A stretch of 64,000 nt of DNA, taken from assembly GCF_000585995.1 (NCBI RefSeq), contig NZ_CP007410.1, positions 1 through 64,000 on the forward strand, read 5' to 3'. The stretch comes from Pseudomonas brassicacearum (lineage in GTDB: Bacteria > Pseudomonadota > Gammaproteobacteria > Pseudomonadales > Pseudomonadaceae). Made by a program: the position numbers and the translations under genes. The notes under the pieces were generated by a model. It was not told the DNA's origin and did not search any database. It worked only from the letters and a program-made list of their open reading frames with translations. Below, piece after piece: positions 47,648 through 56,949 of this stretch. How positions within the stretch are numbered: the first letter of the stretch is position 1; each line of letters opens with the position of its first letter.

Positions 47648-48427
47648 ATGAAATTTTTTTCGCTCATTGTCGCTTTATTGGTGCTGGCCGGTTGCGCCAG
47701 CGGCCCTCGGCTCGATACCAGCCACCCTTCAGTCAATCAGGACAGCCGCATCCAATTCGTGGTGGTGCATTACACCTCGGCCTCCCTCGAGCGATCCCTG
47801 GCGTTGCTGACCCACGGCGAAGTCAGCGCTCATTATCTGATTGGCGACGATAAACACGCGACCGTTTACAAGCTGGTGGATGAGAACCGTCGCGCCTGGC
47901 ACGCCGGGGAAAGCGAATGGGAAGGCCGGACCTGGCTCAACTCCAGCTCCATCGGTATCGAGATCGTCAATCCAGGTTTCGTCGACACGCCCACCGCGCG
48001 CCTTTGGTATCCCTACAGCGAAGCTCAGGTCCAGGCCTTGATCGTGTTGCTCAAGGACATCACCCAGCGTAACGCGATCAACCCGCGCAACATCATCGGC
48101 CACAGCGACATCGCTCCCCTGCGCAAGCTCGATCCGGGCCCCCTGTTCCCCTGGAAGCGCCTGGCAGAAGCAGGCCTGGGAGTCTGGCCAGACGAACAGG
48201 CCGTGGCGCGCCAGCAGGCAGTCTTCGCCGCGCAGTTGCCGAGTGCCAGCTGGTTCCAGGGCGAACTGGCCCGCCTCGGCTACCCGACGCCCCAGACGGG
48301 CGAATGGGATGTAGCCACCCACCATGTGCTGGCCGCCTTCCAGATGCACTACCGGCCGACCCGCTTCGACGGTACCCCAGACGCGCAAAGTGCGGCGATT
48401 TTGCAGGTGCTTAACCAGACAAAATAA
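47648..48427 (+). CDS. N-acetylmuramoyl-L-alanine amidase, AmpDh2-like lipoprotein
   Basis: This is an Amidase_2-family, zinc-dependent enzyme that cleaves the stem peptide from muramic acid. The lipobox LAGC (Cys at 16) predicts membrane anchoring. Zn ligands are His in VVVHYTSAS, His in NIIGHSDIAP, and Asp in RKLDPGP. The catalytic Glu is in GIEIVNPG. A C-terminal peptidoglycan-binding-like helical domain follows (WFQGELARLGYPTPQTGEWD). It is 259 residues from the ATG at 47648; earlier in-frame starts (47615, 47636) are less likely. PAO1 has AmpDh2 (PA5485) at this place. Confidence 0.92.
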   Translation: MKFFSLIVALLVLAGCASGPRLDTSHPSVNQDSRIQFVVVHYTSASLERSLALLTHGEVSAHYLIGDDKHATVYKLVDENRRAWHAGESEWEGRTWLNSSSIGIEIVNPGFVDTPTARLWYPYSEAQVQALIVLLKDITQRNAINPRNIIGHSDIAPLRKLDPGPLFPWKRLAEAGLGVWPDEQAVARQQAVFAAQLPSASWFQGELARLGYPTPQTGEWDVATHHVLAAFQMHYRPTRFDGTPDAQSAAILQVLNQTK

Positions 48428-48499
48428 TGACGCCCGTCTGACGGTTAGCGCTAAATCCAAATCAGAAGCTATAACTCATTGGTAACTTTCGGATTACCC

Positions 48500-50116
48500 A
48501 TGATGACGGCTGCCCGAGAAACCCTGCAGAGCTGGCTCCATCGCCCTCTTTTCCTGGCGATGATGGCGGCTGCCTTGAGCGCGGTGCTGTTGCTGGCGGG
48601 GAGTCTGGCTGTGGTGATGCAGCAGATCCAGCAGCGTGAAAGCGATCAGATGAATGCCCAGGGCGAGCGCTTTCTGCAACGCTTGGAGCAACTCTTCGGA
48701 CAGCTGCGCGAAGGTCTAGACGATCTGCAAAACCAGCCGTTGCGCGGATGCGACGATGACATGATCGCGACCTTGCGCCAGGTCAGCTTCAATTACCGCT
48801 TCGTCTACGAAGCGGTGTACATCGACGGCAGCGGCGTCTGCTCCAATCGTCCACACCAGAGCGGCTTGTCAGTGACCCGGCCGCCCGACATCCGGGGGCC
48901 GACCTACAATTACTGGCTTAACACCACCACCGAACCCGATGAAGACCGCGCGGCATTGATGCTGGGGCGCGGTAATTTTCGGGTTGCCACCTCTCGCGGA
49001 CATTTGACCGATGTGGTTGATCTCCCGCCGGGCAGCAGTCTGCTGGTCGTCCTGGATCACGGTGAGCGAGCCATTCCCGTGCTGGGCACCGACCAATACT
49101 GGCCGCCGACAGAGCCCTGGCCACCGAAAAGCCACAATGCCTTGCAAGTGACCCAGACCCGGCTGATCTATCGGATGCCGACCGACAGCCCGGAATATCA
49201 ACTGGTGCTGATCGCTCCGCGCAACGGATTTATCGTTCCGGCCAACGCCTGGTGGATGTTGCCCATCAGTTTGATGCTGGGCCTGGGGATCGGCTTCCAG
49301 GTGTTTCTGTTGGCGCGCCACCGTCAATCCATGGATGCCGAATTGCATGGAGCCATCCGGCGTGGCGAGTTGCAGGTGCTGTACCAGCCGATTTTCGACC
49401 TGAGCAGCCGCAACTGCGTGGGGGCCGAAGCGTTGTTGCGTTGGCGACGACCGGACGGCACCCTGACTAGCCCGGACTTGTTTATCCCGATGGCCGAGAA
49501 CACCGGGCAGATCCGCCAGATCACCGATTTCGTGCTGCAGCGGCTGTTTGATCAATTGGGCCAACTATTGCGGGCTAATCCACAGCTTTACATCTCGGTG
49601 AATCTGGCCGCGTGCGATGTGATGGTGCCGCGTATCGGCGAAGTGATCGCCCGCCTGCTGGCGCTGCATCGGGTCTCGGCGCACCAGATTGCCTTCGAAG
49701 TGACCGAGCGCGGGCTGATCGATGTGCTGGTCGCCCGGGATAACCTGCAGTCGTTGCGCGACGTCGGGCATCAGGTGTTGATCGACGATTTCGGCACCGG
49801 TTATTGCAGCCTGGCCTACCTGCAAACCCTGCCGGTGGACTGCCTGAAAATCGATAAGGCCTTCATTGACGCCTTGGGCCACGATGCCGCCAGCAGCGGT
49901 GTCGCGCCGCACATCATTCGCATGGCCCACGCGCTGCAACTCAAGGTGATCGCCGAAGGGGTCGAGTATGAAGCCCAGGCCTCCTATTTGAGCAGCGAAG
50001 GGGTGAAGTTTGGCCAGGGTTGGCTATTCGCCCATGCACTCAGTGCGGTGCAGCTCATCGAACTGATTACCCGCGGTCGGCGCCTGCGCGGACGACGCCT
50101 GGACGACGAAGCCTGA
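48500..50116 (+). CDS. Membrane c-di-GMP phosphodiesterase (CSS-motif EAL protein)
   Basis: This 538-residue protein has an N-terminal helix (about 19-42), a periplasmic CSS-type sensor domain with Cys84 (GCDDD) and Cys114 (GVCSN), a second helix (about 248-270), and a cytoplasmic EAL domain. Catalytic motifs are intact: EALLRW, the Glu in FEVTER, DDFGTGYCSL and EGVE. CSS-domain enzymes are known to be controlled by the redox state of the periplasmic Cys pair through DsbA/DsbB, and dsbA lies 4.6 kb upstream. The start at 48500 or 48503 is uncertain because the ribosome site is weak. Confidence 0.92.
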   Translation: MMTAARETLQSWLHRPLFLAMMAAALSAVLLLAGSLAVVMQQIQQRESDQMNAQGERFLQRLEQLFGQLREGLDDLQNQPLRGCDDDMIATLRQVSFNYRFVYEAVYIDGSGVCSNRPHQSGLSVTRPPDIRGPTYNYWLNTTTEPDEDRAALMLGRGNFRVATSRGHLTDVVDLPPGSSLLVVLDHGERAIPVLGTDQYWPPTEPWPPKSHNALQVTQTRLIYRMPTDSPEYQLVLIAPRNGFIVPANAWWMLPISLMLGLGIGFQVFLLARHRQSMDAELHGAIRRGELQVLYQPIFDLSSRNCVGAEALLRWRRPDGTLTSPDLFIPMAENTGQIRQITDFVLQRLFDQLGQLLRANPQLYISVNLAACDVMVPRIGEVIARLLALHRVSAHQIAFEVTERGLIDVLVARDNLQSLRDVGHQVLIDDFGTGYCSLAYLQTLPVDCLKIDKAFIDALGHDAASSGVAPHIIRMAHALQLKVIAEGVEYEAQASYLSSEGVKFGQGWLFAHALSAVQLIELITRGRRLRGRRLDDEA

Positions 50117-50122
50117 GTCGCC

Positions 50123-51913
50123 TCAGACCGCCAGGGCCATGTAGAACTGCGTGCCCTGCCCCGGCCTTGAATAAACCCCCATGCGCCCGCCGTGGAGCTG
50201 GACGATCTCCTTGCACAGCGCCAGGCCGAGGCCAGCGCCACCCTTCTTGCGTCCGACCTGGACGAAAGGCTCGAAGATCCGTCCCTGCTGACCGTAGGCA
50301 ATACCTTCACCGTTGTCTTCGACGCTGATGATCACCCGTTCGCCGTGGCGCCGGGCCTGCAGGCGGATCTGGCCGTCGTCGCCGGTGTGACGCAGGGCAT
50401 TGTCGATCAGGTTATCCAGCACCTTTTCCAGCTGCGCAGCGTCGGCATGCAGACGCGGCAGCGGGTCTTGGATCGCGACGAGCAATTTGATGCCCTTGGC
50501 CTGCGCTTGCGCGGTGAACCGCTGCCGGGCCGCTTCCAGGAGGTCTTCGATGGAGCAAGGTCCCAAGGTCAACTTTTGCAAGCCGTTCTGGTAGCGAGAG
50601 AAGTTCAGCAGGTCATTGATGAGCTGCATCAGGCGCTGCATTTCTTCATTGACGGTGTTGAGCAGGTCGGCTTCACGGGATTCTTCGGGAAAATGCACAC
50701 GCTCCTGCAACAGGCCGAACGCCATATGCATGCCGGTGACGGGGGTGCGCAGCTCGTGGGACGCGCGCAACACGAACTCACTGCGTACCCGTTCGAAAGC
50801 ACGCTGTTCCGTGACATCGTGCAGCACCATCACCGCGCCGAGGATGTGGCCTTGGGTATGACTGACCGGCGTGAGACTGTAGGTCAGCACGCGCGTCTCT
50901 CCATCGACCTCGATGCTCAGGTCGTCCGGTGCCCGGTCCTGGGTACCGCCGCGAAGCACCAGTTGTAACTCTTCATCCAGTTCCAGGCGTCCCAGCGCCT
51001 CGCCCAGCCCCTGCCCCAGGCGTTCTTCATCCCAGCCCAATTGGCGCTGTGCCACGGGATTGAGATGCTCCAGGTGGCCTTGGCGATCAATCATCAGCAG
51101 CCCGTCATCGATGCTGTCCAGTACGGCCTGCAAGCGTTGCTGGCCGGCGAGCAGTTCATCGACATTGGTGGCCTGGTGCTCCCGCAAGGCCTGGGCCATG
51201 ACTCCGAAACGACGTGTCAGAAGATTCAACTCGGAGGCGGAAGAAACGGGCAGCATCACTTCGAAATTGCCCTGGCCGATGTCATCCGCCGCCGCGGCCA
51301 ATGCCTCGATCGGCGCCCCGTAACGCCGAGCGATGCCATGGGCCGTGACGAAACCAATGATCAACACCGCCAGCCCTACCAACCCCAGTAGCCCGGAAAT
51401 CAACAGTGCACGGTCACGGGCACGGGTCTGGGTTTCACTGATATTGTTCAAGGCGACGCGATATCCCTCCACCAGTCCATTGCGCAGCGCGTTGAATTTT
51501 GTAGTCAGCTCCTGGAGGTTTTTTTGCTGGGCCGGCTGTTGGTGAGTCGCCGTGAAGGCCTCGAGAAAGGCGATGTAGTCGGCCTTCGCCCTGCTGAAGG
51601 TGTTCGTCGGATTCTCCTGACCACGTTCATGGGCGATGCCCTCCTCCAGCAAATCGAGATATTGCCGCTTGGAAACCTCCAGCGCAGCCAGGTCAGGCTT
51701 ATCGTTGAGGATCACCATCAACTGGTCGCCCAGGGTCTGGCGCAGCTTGAGGCCCAGGTCCAGCAGGATGAAGTTGTCGCGTACCGATTGTTCCTGGGTG
51801 TTGGCCATTTGCAGCACGCTGACCAGGCCAAGTACCAACCCCAGCAATGCCACGGTGATCAGGGCCGAGATGCTGAGAAACAGTCGCGTGCGCAGCTTCA
51901 TCGCCAGTTTCAT
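50123..51913 (-). CDS. kinB: Sensor histidine kinase KinB
   Basis: KinB is the inner-membrane kinase paired with AlgB, which in P. aeruginosa affects alginate and acute virulence. The 596-residue protein has two helices (about 12-35 and 170-192) flanking a helical periplasmic domain, then a HAMP domain, a PAS domain (about 270-360), HisKA with His in ASHELRTPV, and HATPase with DNLIDNALRHTGDD, VEDNGEGIA and GAGLGLALC. MKLAMKLRTRLF is the chosen start. It follows algB after 10 bases in the same operon. Confidence 0.95.
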   Translation of the reverse strand: MKLAMKLRTRLFLSISALITVALLGLVLGLVSVLQMANTQEQSVRDNFILLDLGLKLRQTLGDQLMVILNDKPDLAALEVSKRQYLDLLEEGIAHERGQENPTNTFSRAKADYIAFLEAFTATHQQPAQQKNLQELTTKFNALRNGLVEGYRVALNNISETQTRARDRALLISGLLGLVGLAVLIIGFVTAHGIARRYGAPIEALAAAADDIGQGNFEVMLPVSSASELNLLTRRFGVMAQALREHQATNVDELLAGQQRLQAVLDSIDDGLLMIDRQGHLEHLNPVAQRQLGWDEERLGQGLGEALGRLELDEELQLVLRGGTQDRAPDDLSIEVDGETRVLTYSLTPVSHTQGHILGAVMVLHDVTEQRAFERVRSEFVLRASHELRTPVTGMHMAFGLLQERVHFPEESREADLLNTVNEEMQRLMQLINDLLNFSRYQNGLQKLTLGPCSIEDLLEAARQRFTAQAQAKGIKLLVAIQDPLPRLHADAAQLEKVLDNLIDNALRHTGDDGQIRLQARRHGERVIISVEDNGEGIAYGQQGRIFEPFVQVGRKKGGAGLGLALCKEIVQLHGGRMGVYSRPGQGTQFYMALAV

Positions 51914-51923
51914 AGGGTGTTGC

Positions 51924-53270
51924 TCACAGGTTGTACTGCTTGCGTTTGCGATACAGCGTGGATGCATCGATACCGAGGGTCTTGGCCGCCTGGTCCAGGG
52001 TGTCGGCGGTGGCCAATACTGCGCCGATGTGCGCTTTCTCCAGCTCGTCGAGGCTCAGCGCGGCACCGATTCGCGGCGCATTGTTGACCGGTTGCTCGGC
52101 CATGCCCAAGTGGCTGATTTCGACTTTTTCCTGGGGGCAGATAATGCTGGCGCGCTCGACCACGTTACGCAGCTCGCGGATATTGCCTGGCCAGCGATAG
52201 CCTAGCAGTGCTTCGCGAGCCTCGTCGCTGAAGCCCCGGGCCGGGCGCGCGTATTCCTTGACGAAGCGCGCCAGGAAGCGATCGGCCAAGGTCAGGATGT
52301 CTTCGGTGCGCTCGCGCAGCGGCGGCAGGTGCAGGGTAATGACGTTCAGACGATACAGCAGGTCTTCGCGAAAACGTCCGTCGCGCACCATGTCTTCAAG
52401 GTTGAGGTTGGTGGCCGCGAGAATCCGTACATCGGCGCGACGGGTGATCGGATCACCGACCCGCTCATATTCCTTGTCCTGAATGAAACGCAGCAACTTT
52501 GGCTGCAACGCCAAGGGAAAATCGCCGATCTCGTCGAGAAACAGCGTGCCGCCGTCAGCCTGGTTGACGCGCCCCAGGGTGCTCTCACTGGCGCCGGTGA
52601 ACGCGCCGCGGCTGTGACCGAACAATTCGCTTTCCATCAACTCAGTGGTCAGCGACGGGCAATTGATGGTGACGCAGGACTTTTTCGCGCGCTTGCTCCA
52701 GCCGTGGATCGCCCGGGCCAATTCGCCCTTACCCGTACCGGACTCGCCGAGAATCAGGATATTGGCGTCGGTGCTGGCGACCTGGCGGGCGGTTTCAAGG
52801 ACGACTTTCATCGCCGGGCTGTGGGAATCGAGGCCGTCCTTGGGTTTGCGCACTTCCCCTTCGAGGGCTTCGAGCCGTGCCGACAACTGGCGCACTTCAA
52901 GTTGCTTGGCGGTCGCCAGGCGTAATTGATCCGGGCTGCAAGGCTTGACCAGGTAATCGGCGGCGCCGGCCTGGATCGCATCGACCGCAGTGTCGACCGC
53001 CGAGTGGGCGGTGACGATCACGACTCGCATCCACGGCGCCTGAATGCGCATTTGCGCCAGGACATCGAGGCCGTTGTCTTCGCCCAGGCGCAGGTCGAGG
53101 AAACACAGGTCGAACACCTGGCGCTGCAGCAGGGTGTCGGCCTGGGCGGCGCTGTTGGCGGTGGCGACGGTATAGCCTTCGTCTTCCAGGCAGTAACGGA
53201 ACGTACGCAGGATGGCGGACTCGTCGTCTACCAGCAGAATGCGGCCTTGATGCTCGGTGGCGGATTCCAT
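51924..53270 (-). CDS. algB: NtrC-family response regulator AlgB
   Basis: This 448-residue protein has a receiver domain (phospho-acceptor Asp in [12 protein letters not shown]), an AAA+ sigma-54-activator domain with Walker [10 protein letters not shown] and the GAFTGA loop, Walker B LFLDEIGD, and a C-terminal Fis-type helix-turn-helix ([17 protein letters not shown]). AlgB controls alginate genes in P. aeruginosa. The intact GAFTGA loop is required for contact with sigma-54. A sigma-54-type promoter lies in the adjacent divergent gap at 53621. Confidence 0.96.
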   Translation of the reverse strand: MESATEHQGRILLVDDESAILRTFRYCLEDEGYTVATANSAAQADTLLQRQVFDLCFLDLRLGEDNGLDVLAQMRIQAPWMRVVIVTAHSAVDTAVDAIQAGAADYLVKPCSPDQLRLATAKQLEVRQLSARLEALEGEVRKPKDGLDSHSPAMKVVLETARQVASTDANILILGESGTGKGELARAIHGWSKRAKKSCVTINCPSLTTELMESELFGHSRGAFTGASESTLGRVNQADGGTLFLDEIGDFPLALQPKLLRFIQDKEYERVGDPITRRADVRILAATNLNLEDMVRDGRFREDLLYRLNVITLHLPPLRERTEDILTLADRFLARFVKEYARPARGFSDEAREALLGYRWPGNIRELRNVVERASIICPQEKVEISHLGMAEQPVNNAPRIGAALSLDELEKAHIGAVLATADTLDQAAKTLGIDASTLYRKRKQYNL

Positions 53271-53620
53271 TTTCCTACGCTCCTTAATGAATGATGTTGG
53301 TTAGTGTCAGAAAAATCGGGCAAGTTGCATGGTCGTTTCTGAGGGGATATTACCCACCGACAGCCTCCCTGTAGACGTCTGACTCCTAAAAGATTGATTT
53401 GAGTTCCTTTTTTTGTTGTTCGCCCGTCTCGGACGGCTCGGCTTGCTCATTCCGACAGCTGTTTGGGACGGGCAATTCAAAAAGAATCTGATGCCCCCCT
53501 TCGCTTCGCTCGTGCAATACGCACGACTCGCTCCGACGTCATCGTGCAGGATGCGCCCCCGGTGTTTTACGTATCAGATGTAACCTATTGATTTTAGTCG
53601 TATTTTTTTTGCCAAAAATC
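53271..53620. other. Divergent intergenic region between algB and the PA5482-like gene
   Basis: No gene is visible. GC-skewed stretches and a partly palindromic segment around 53500-53550 (CGCTTCGCTCGTGC / GCACGACTCGCTCC) could be regulator-binding sites for AlgB, but no AlgB consensus can be assigned by eye. The stretch also must hold the algB promoter. Confidence 0.4.
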
Positions 53621-53636
53621 TGGCACGGCGACTGCA
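53621..53636 (+). promoter_or_regulatory. Sigma-54-type promoter upstream of the PA5482-like operon
   Basis: TGGCACG-GCGA-CTGCA matches the -24/-12 consensus TGGCACG-N4-TTGCA with one mismatch and correct GG-to-GC spacing. It lies 71 bases before the next start codon. Confidence 0.7.
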
Positions 53637-53706
53637 ATGATCTGATCAACGTGGCGCTAAAGGCGCTTCAACCAGATCACCACTCGGGTGGGGGAGGAAT
53701 TCCAGG

Positions 53707-53994
53707 ATGAATCGTCAAAGTGCCGCCCAATTTCGAATCACTTCCCTGCACGTTCAGCAGATCTTGTGGGCTGTCGTGGCGCTGCTGGTCACCCTGGTAG
53801 CAGGCCAGCAATTGCTCCTCTGGCATCAGAGTCAACAGCCCGAGGCGCCGCTGGTGTCGATTCAGCGTGCTCCCCAAACCCATTTCAGCGCCGTTGGCAA
53901 TTTCTCGGAAGTTTCCGCTTCCATGCGAATGATGGACGTCGATCAGGCACAGCCTGTGGCCGACATGCCCCGTCAGGAGCGCTGGGTGTTTTAA
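53707..53994 (+). CDS. Small membrane-anchored protein (PA5482-like)
   Basis: This 95-residue protein has one transmembrane helix (about residues 19-39, WAVVALLVTLVAGQQLLLW) and a hydrophilic C-terminal part of about 55 residues. It has no recognisable domain. It is the first gene after the sigma-54-type promoter, followed by the DUF1328 gene (80 bases) and ivy (2 bases further). It corresponds in position to PA5482. GGAGG lies upstream of the ATG. Confidence 0.8.
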   Translation: MNRQSAAQFRITSLHVQQILWAVVALLVTLVAGQQLLLWHQSQQPEAPLVSIQRAPQTHFSAVGNFSEVSASMRMMDVDQAQPVADMPRQERWVF

Positions 53995-54053
53995 CTTGAT
54001 GGACCGGTCGTCTACCGCGCCGGAACCATCGCCGCAAGACCCAAACTAAGTAG

Positions 54054-54239
<186 letters not shown>

Positions 54240-54241
54240 CC

Positions 54242-54706
54242 ATGAACGCTTCATTTAAAGGACTGGCCGCCGCCCTGCTGTTGGGCGGCAGTGCCATGGC
54301 AATGGCTGCCAACGATGGGCAGATGCGGGTCAATCAATTGCTTGAAGCCGACCCGCAATACCGTGAGACCTGGCAGCACCTGGTCCAAAAAGAAGAGCGC
54401 CTGCCGGAATGGGTGATGAATTTGTCGGGCGACTCGGAGCAGATGAATGCTGTCGAGGAAGATGGCGATAAGTATCTGGTGGGCCCGTTGTGCGAAACCC
54501 AAGCGACGTGCCGCAGCAAACGCCTGATCGTTGCCTTCAGTTTTGATAAGGACGAGGCCTACGCCATGTTGGTTGAAGTCCCCGCCGGACTACCAGCCGA
54601 CAAGTCGCCGACCCGTCACGCTGACTACCGTTTCCTCGGCAAGCCCGATGACGGTATGCAGAAACTGTTAATGGAACAACTCAAGAAAGATCCCAACTGG
54701 TATTGA
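54242..54706 (+). CDS. ivy: Inhibitor of vertebrate lysozyme (Ivy) family protein
   Basis: This 154-residue periplasmic protein has a signal peptide (1-22, MAMA). Ivy inhibits C-type lysozyme by inserting a disulphide-closed loop into its active site. The loop here is CETQATC (Cys89-Cys95 region), flanked by YLVGPLCETQATCRSKRLIVAFSF, which matches the family core CKPHDC only in its Cys frame. The His of the canonical loop is absent, so inhibitory strength is uncertain. It corresponds to PA5481. Confidence 0.88.
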   Translation: MNASFKGLAAALLLGGSAMAMAANDGQMRVNQLLEADPQYRETWQHLVQKEERLPEWVMNLSGDSEQMNAVEEDGDKYLVGPLCETQATCRSKRLIVAFSFDKDEAYAMLVEVPAGLPADKSPTRHADYRFLGKPDDGMQKLLMEQLKKDPNWY

Positions 54707-54716
54707 GTTTTGAAAA

Positions 54717-54745
54717 CGAGAGAAGCAGCCCTGCTTTTCTCTTCT
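54717..54745 (+). terminator. Likely terminator after ivy
   Basis: AGAGAAGCAG-CC-CTGCTTTTCTCT forms a stem with one bulge and a T/C-rich tail 10 bases after the ivy stop. Confidence 0.6.
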
Positions 54746-55000
54746 GCACAGCCCGAGGAGGGCCGATGCATGACCAGGGGGCCGGGACGTTCTGACCGTT
54801 CAGGGTCGGAGTGACCTACGGGCACAAGGGGTGCCTGCGAAAGGGCCGGGTCAGGTAAGAGCTGCGACGCAGGTTCGCGAAGTCGTGAAGGCTTGGCGAA
54901 CTTGCGTAGAGCTTGTGCTTCAAAAGGCTTGTGCCAGAGCGGCCTGTTAATAGGGGCGCCACCAGCAGGTTCACGCTGCGGCATATTGTCTCCCGCGCTC
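54746..55000. other. Structured, GC-rich intergenic segment, possible RNA gene
   Basis: GGGCAC-AAGG-GGTGCC (54818-54835) is a hairpin. GCAGGTTCGC near 54870 can pair with GCGAACTTGC near 54900, ten pairs with one G-U. GCTTGTGCTTC and GGCTTGTGCC form an adjacent repeat. No ribosome site or convincing coding frame is present. The remaining 55001-55412 gap before gltP holds CGGCCGTTT palindromic sequence near 55130 and no gene. Confidence 0.4.
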
Positions 55001-55412
55001 AACTTATTCCCCCTTGGCTGACCGTATATCGGACAATACCCAGGCGAGTCACCTGCGCAGGCGCATTTCGGATCGCCACCCTTTTATCGGTTCTCCACTT
55101 TTATGAAAGAAAGCCCGGCTACGCTGAAACGGCCGTTTCACGGCACTTATGCCTGCTGAAATGTCGTATTCGAACCGGTTGGGACGTGCGTTCCGTTTGG
55201 AGAATCTCATGCCGATTCGGCATAGGGTAGGCCGTTACGGCATTAGACGGGGCACCCTCGCATCGCAATAGTTGCGCCTTTTTTCGCCTGGCAGTAAGCC
55301 GCAAGCGCGTGCTCGAGGTGACCTTATATGGGGGCAGAGGCACGAGTTCGGATCGCCGTCGGCGTTTCGGTTCGTGCAACTGCCCGAGTCCAACTGAAGT
55401 AAGGGTAATGAT

Positions 55413-56744
55413 ATGAAGAAGGCAAGACTAAGCCTCGCTTGGCAGATCCTCATCGGTCTGGTGCTCGGGATTGCACTGGGCGCGCTGCTCAACCATTTCA
55501 GTGCCGAGAAGGCCTGGTGGATCAGCAACGTGCTGCAACCGGCGGGCGATATCTTTATCCGTCTGATCAAGATGATCGTGATCCCGATCGTGATTTCCTC
55601 GCTGATCGTCGGTATTGCCGGGGTCGGTGACGCCAAGAAACTCGGGCGTATCGGTCTGAAGACCATTCTTTACTTCGAAATCGTCACCACCATCGCCATC
55701 GTCGTTGGCCTGTTGCTGGCCAACTTCTTCCAGCCGGGCAGCGGCATCGACATGAGCACCCTGGGGACGGTGGATATTTCCAAGTACCAGGCCACCGCCG
55801 CTGAAGTCCAGCATGAACACGCCTTCGTCCAGACCATCCTCAACCTGATCCCGTCGAACATCTTCGCAGCGGTTGCCCGTGGCGAGATGCTGCCGATCAT
55901 TTTCTTCTCCGTACTGTTCGGCCTGGGTCTGTCCAGCCTGCAATCGGACCTGCGCGAACCGCTGGTAAAAATGTTCCAGGGCGTGTCGGAAAGCATGTTC
56001 AAGGTCACCCACATGATCATGCAATACGCGCCTATCGGCGTGTTCGCACTGATCGCGGTGACCGTCGCCAACTTCGGTTTCGCCTCCCTGCTGCCGCTGG
56101 CGAAACTGGTGATCCTGGTTTACGTCGCCATCGCCTTCTTCGCCTTCGTGGTGCTGGGCCTGATCGCCCGTCTGTTCGGCTTCTCGGTACTCAAGCTGAT
56201 GCGCATCTTCAAGGATGAGCTGGTGCTGGCCTACTCCACCGCCAGTTCCGAAACCGTGCTGCCGCGGGTGATCGAGAAGATGGAAGCCTACGGCGCGCCG
56301 AAGGCCATTTGCAGCTTCGTGGTCCCCACCGGTTACTCGTTCAACCTCGACGGTTCGACCCTGTACCAGAGCATCGCGGCGATCTTCATCGCCCAGTTGT
56401 ACGGCATCGATCTGTCTATCAGCCAGCAATTGCTGCTGGTGCTGACCCTGATGGTCACCTCCAAGGGTATTGCCGGCGTGCCGGGCGTGTCCTTCGTGGT
56501 CTTGCTGGCCACCCTGGGCAGCGTGGGCATTCCGCTGGAAGGCCTGGCCTTCATCGCCGGTGTCGACCGCATCATGGACATGGCCCGTACCGCGCTGAAT
56601 GTCATCGGCAACGCCTTGGCCGTGCTGGTCATCTCCCGCTGGGAAGGCATGTACGACGATGCCAAGGGCCAGCGCTACTGGAACTCCCTGCCGCACTGGC
56701 GCAGCAAAGAGCCGCTGCCAGCGGGGGAAGTTTCCAGCCATTGA
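55413..56744 (+). CDS. gltP: Glutamate/aspartate:proton symporter GltP
   Basis: This 443-residue DAACS-family transporter has about eight helices plus re-entrant loops. The substrate-binding region is recognisable: the serine-rich AYSTASSETVLPRV hairpin and FVVPTGYSFNLDGSTLY. Conserved MIVIPIVISSLIVGI lies in helix 2. AAGTAAGGG precedes the ATG. It corresponds to PA5479. It appears monocistronic, with a REPIN and terminator downstream. Confidence 0.95.
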   Translation: MKKARLSLAWQILIGLVLGIALGALLNHFSAEKAWWISNVLQPAGDIFIRLIKMIVIPIVISSLIVGIAGVGDAKKLGRIGLKTILYFEIVTTIAIVVGLLLANFFQPGSGIDMSTLGTVDISKYQATAAEVQHEHAFVQTILNLIPSNIFAAVARGEMLPIIFFSVLFGLGLSSLQSDLREPLVKMFQGVSESMFKVTHMIMQYAPIGVFALIAVTVANFGFASLLPLAKLVILVYVAIAFFAFVVLGLIARLFGFSVLKLMRIFKDELVLAYSTASSETVLPRVIEKMEAYGAPKAICSFVVPTGYSFNLDGSTLYQSIAAIFIAQLYGIDLSISQQLLLVLTLMVTSKGIAGVPGVSFVVLLATLGSVGIPLEGLAFIAGVDRIMDMARTALNVIGNALAVLVISRWEGMYDDAKGQRYWNSLPHWRSKEPLPAGEVSSH

Positions 56745-56754
56745 TGCGCCTATC

Positions 56755-56854
56755 CCCCTGTGGGAGCGAGCTTGCTCGCGATTGCGGTGTGTCAGCCAAC
56801 ATCAGTACTGACTGAGCCGACGCCATCGCGAGCAAGCTCGCTCCCACAGGGGGG
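56755..56854. repeat. REPIN: inverted pair of GAGCGAGCTTGCTC-type REP elements
   Basis: CCCCTGTGGGAGCGAGCTTG is matched by CAAGCTCGCTCCCACAGGGG about 45 bases later. It is the same subtype as 33301, here with perfect arms. Confidence 0.92.
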
Positions 56855-56871
56855 CCTGTGCAGTGACCACC

Positions 56872-56897
56872 AAACCCCGGGGAAATCCGGGGTTTGT
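56872..56897 (+). terminator. Terminator hairpin before the nucleoside-recognition gene
   Basis: AAACCCCGG-GGAAAT-CCGGGGTTT is a nine-pair stem with a short T-tract. It probably ends gltP transcripts reading through the REPIN. Confidence 0.75.
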
Positions 56898-56949
56898 CGT
56901 TTCTGCCAGCCCCGCTATCATTCGCCGCATCTTCCGGGGGATTTAACCG

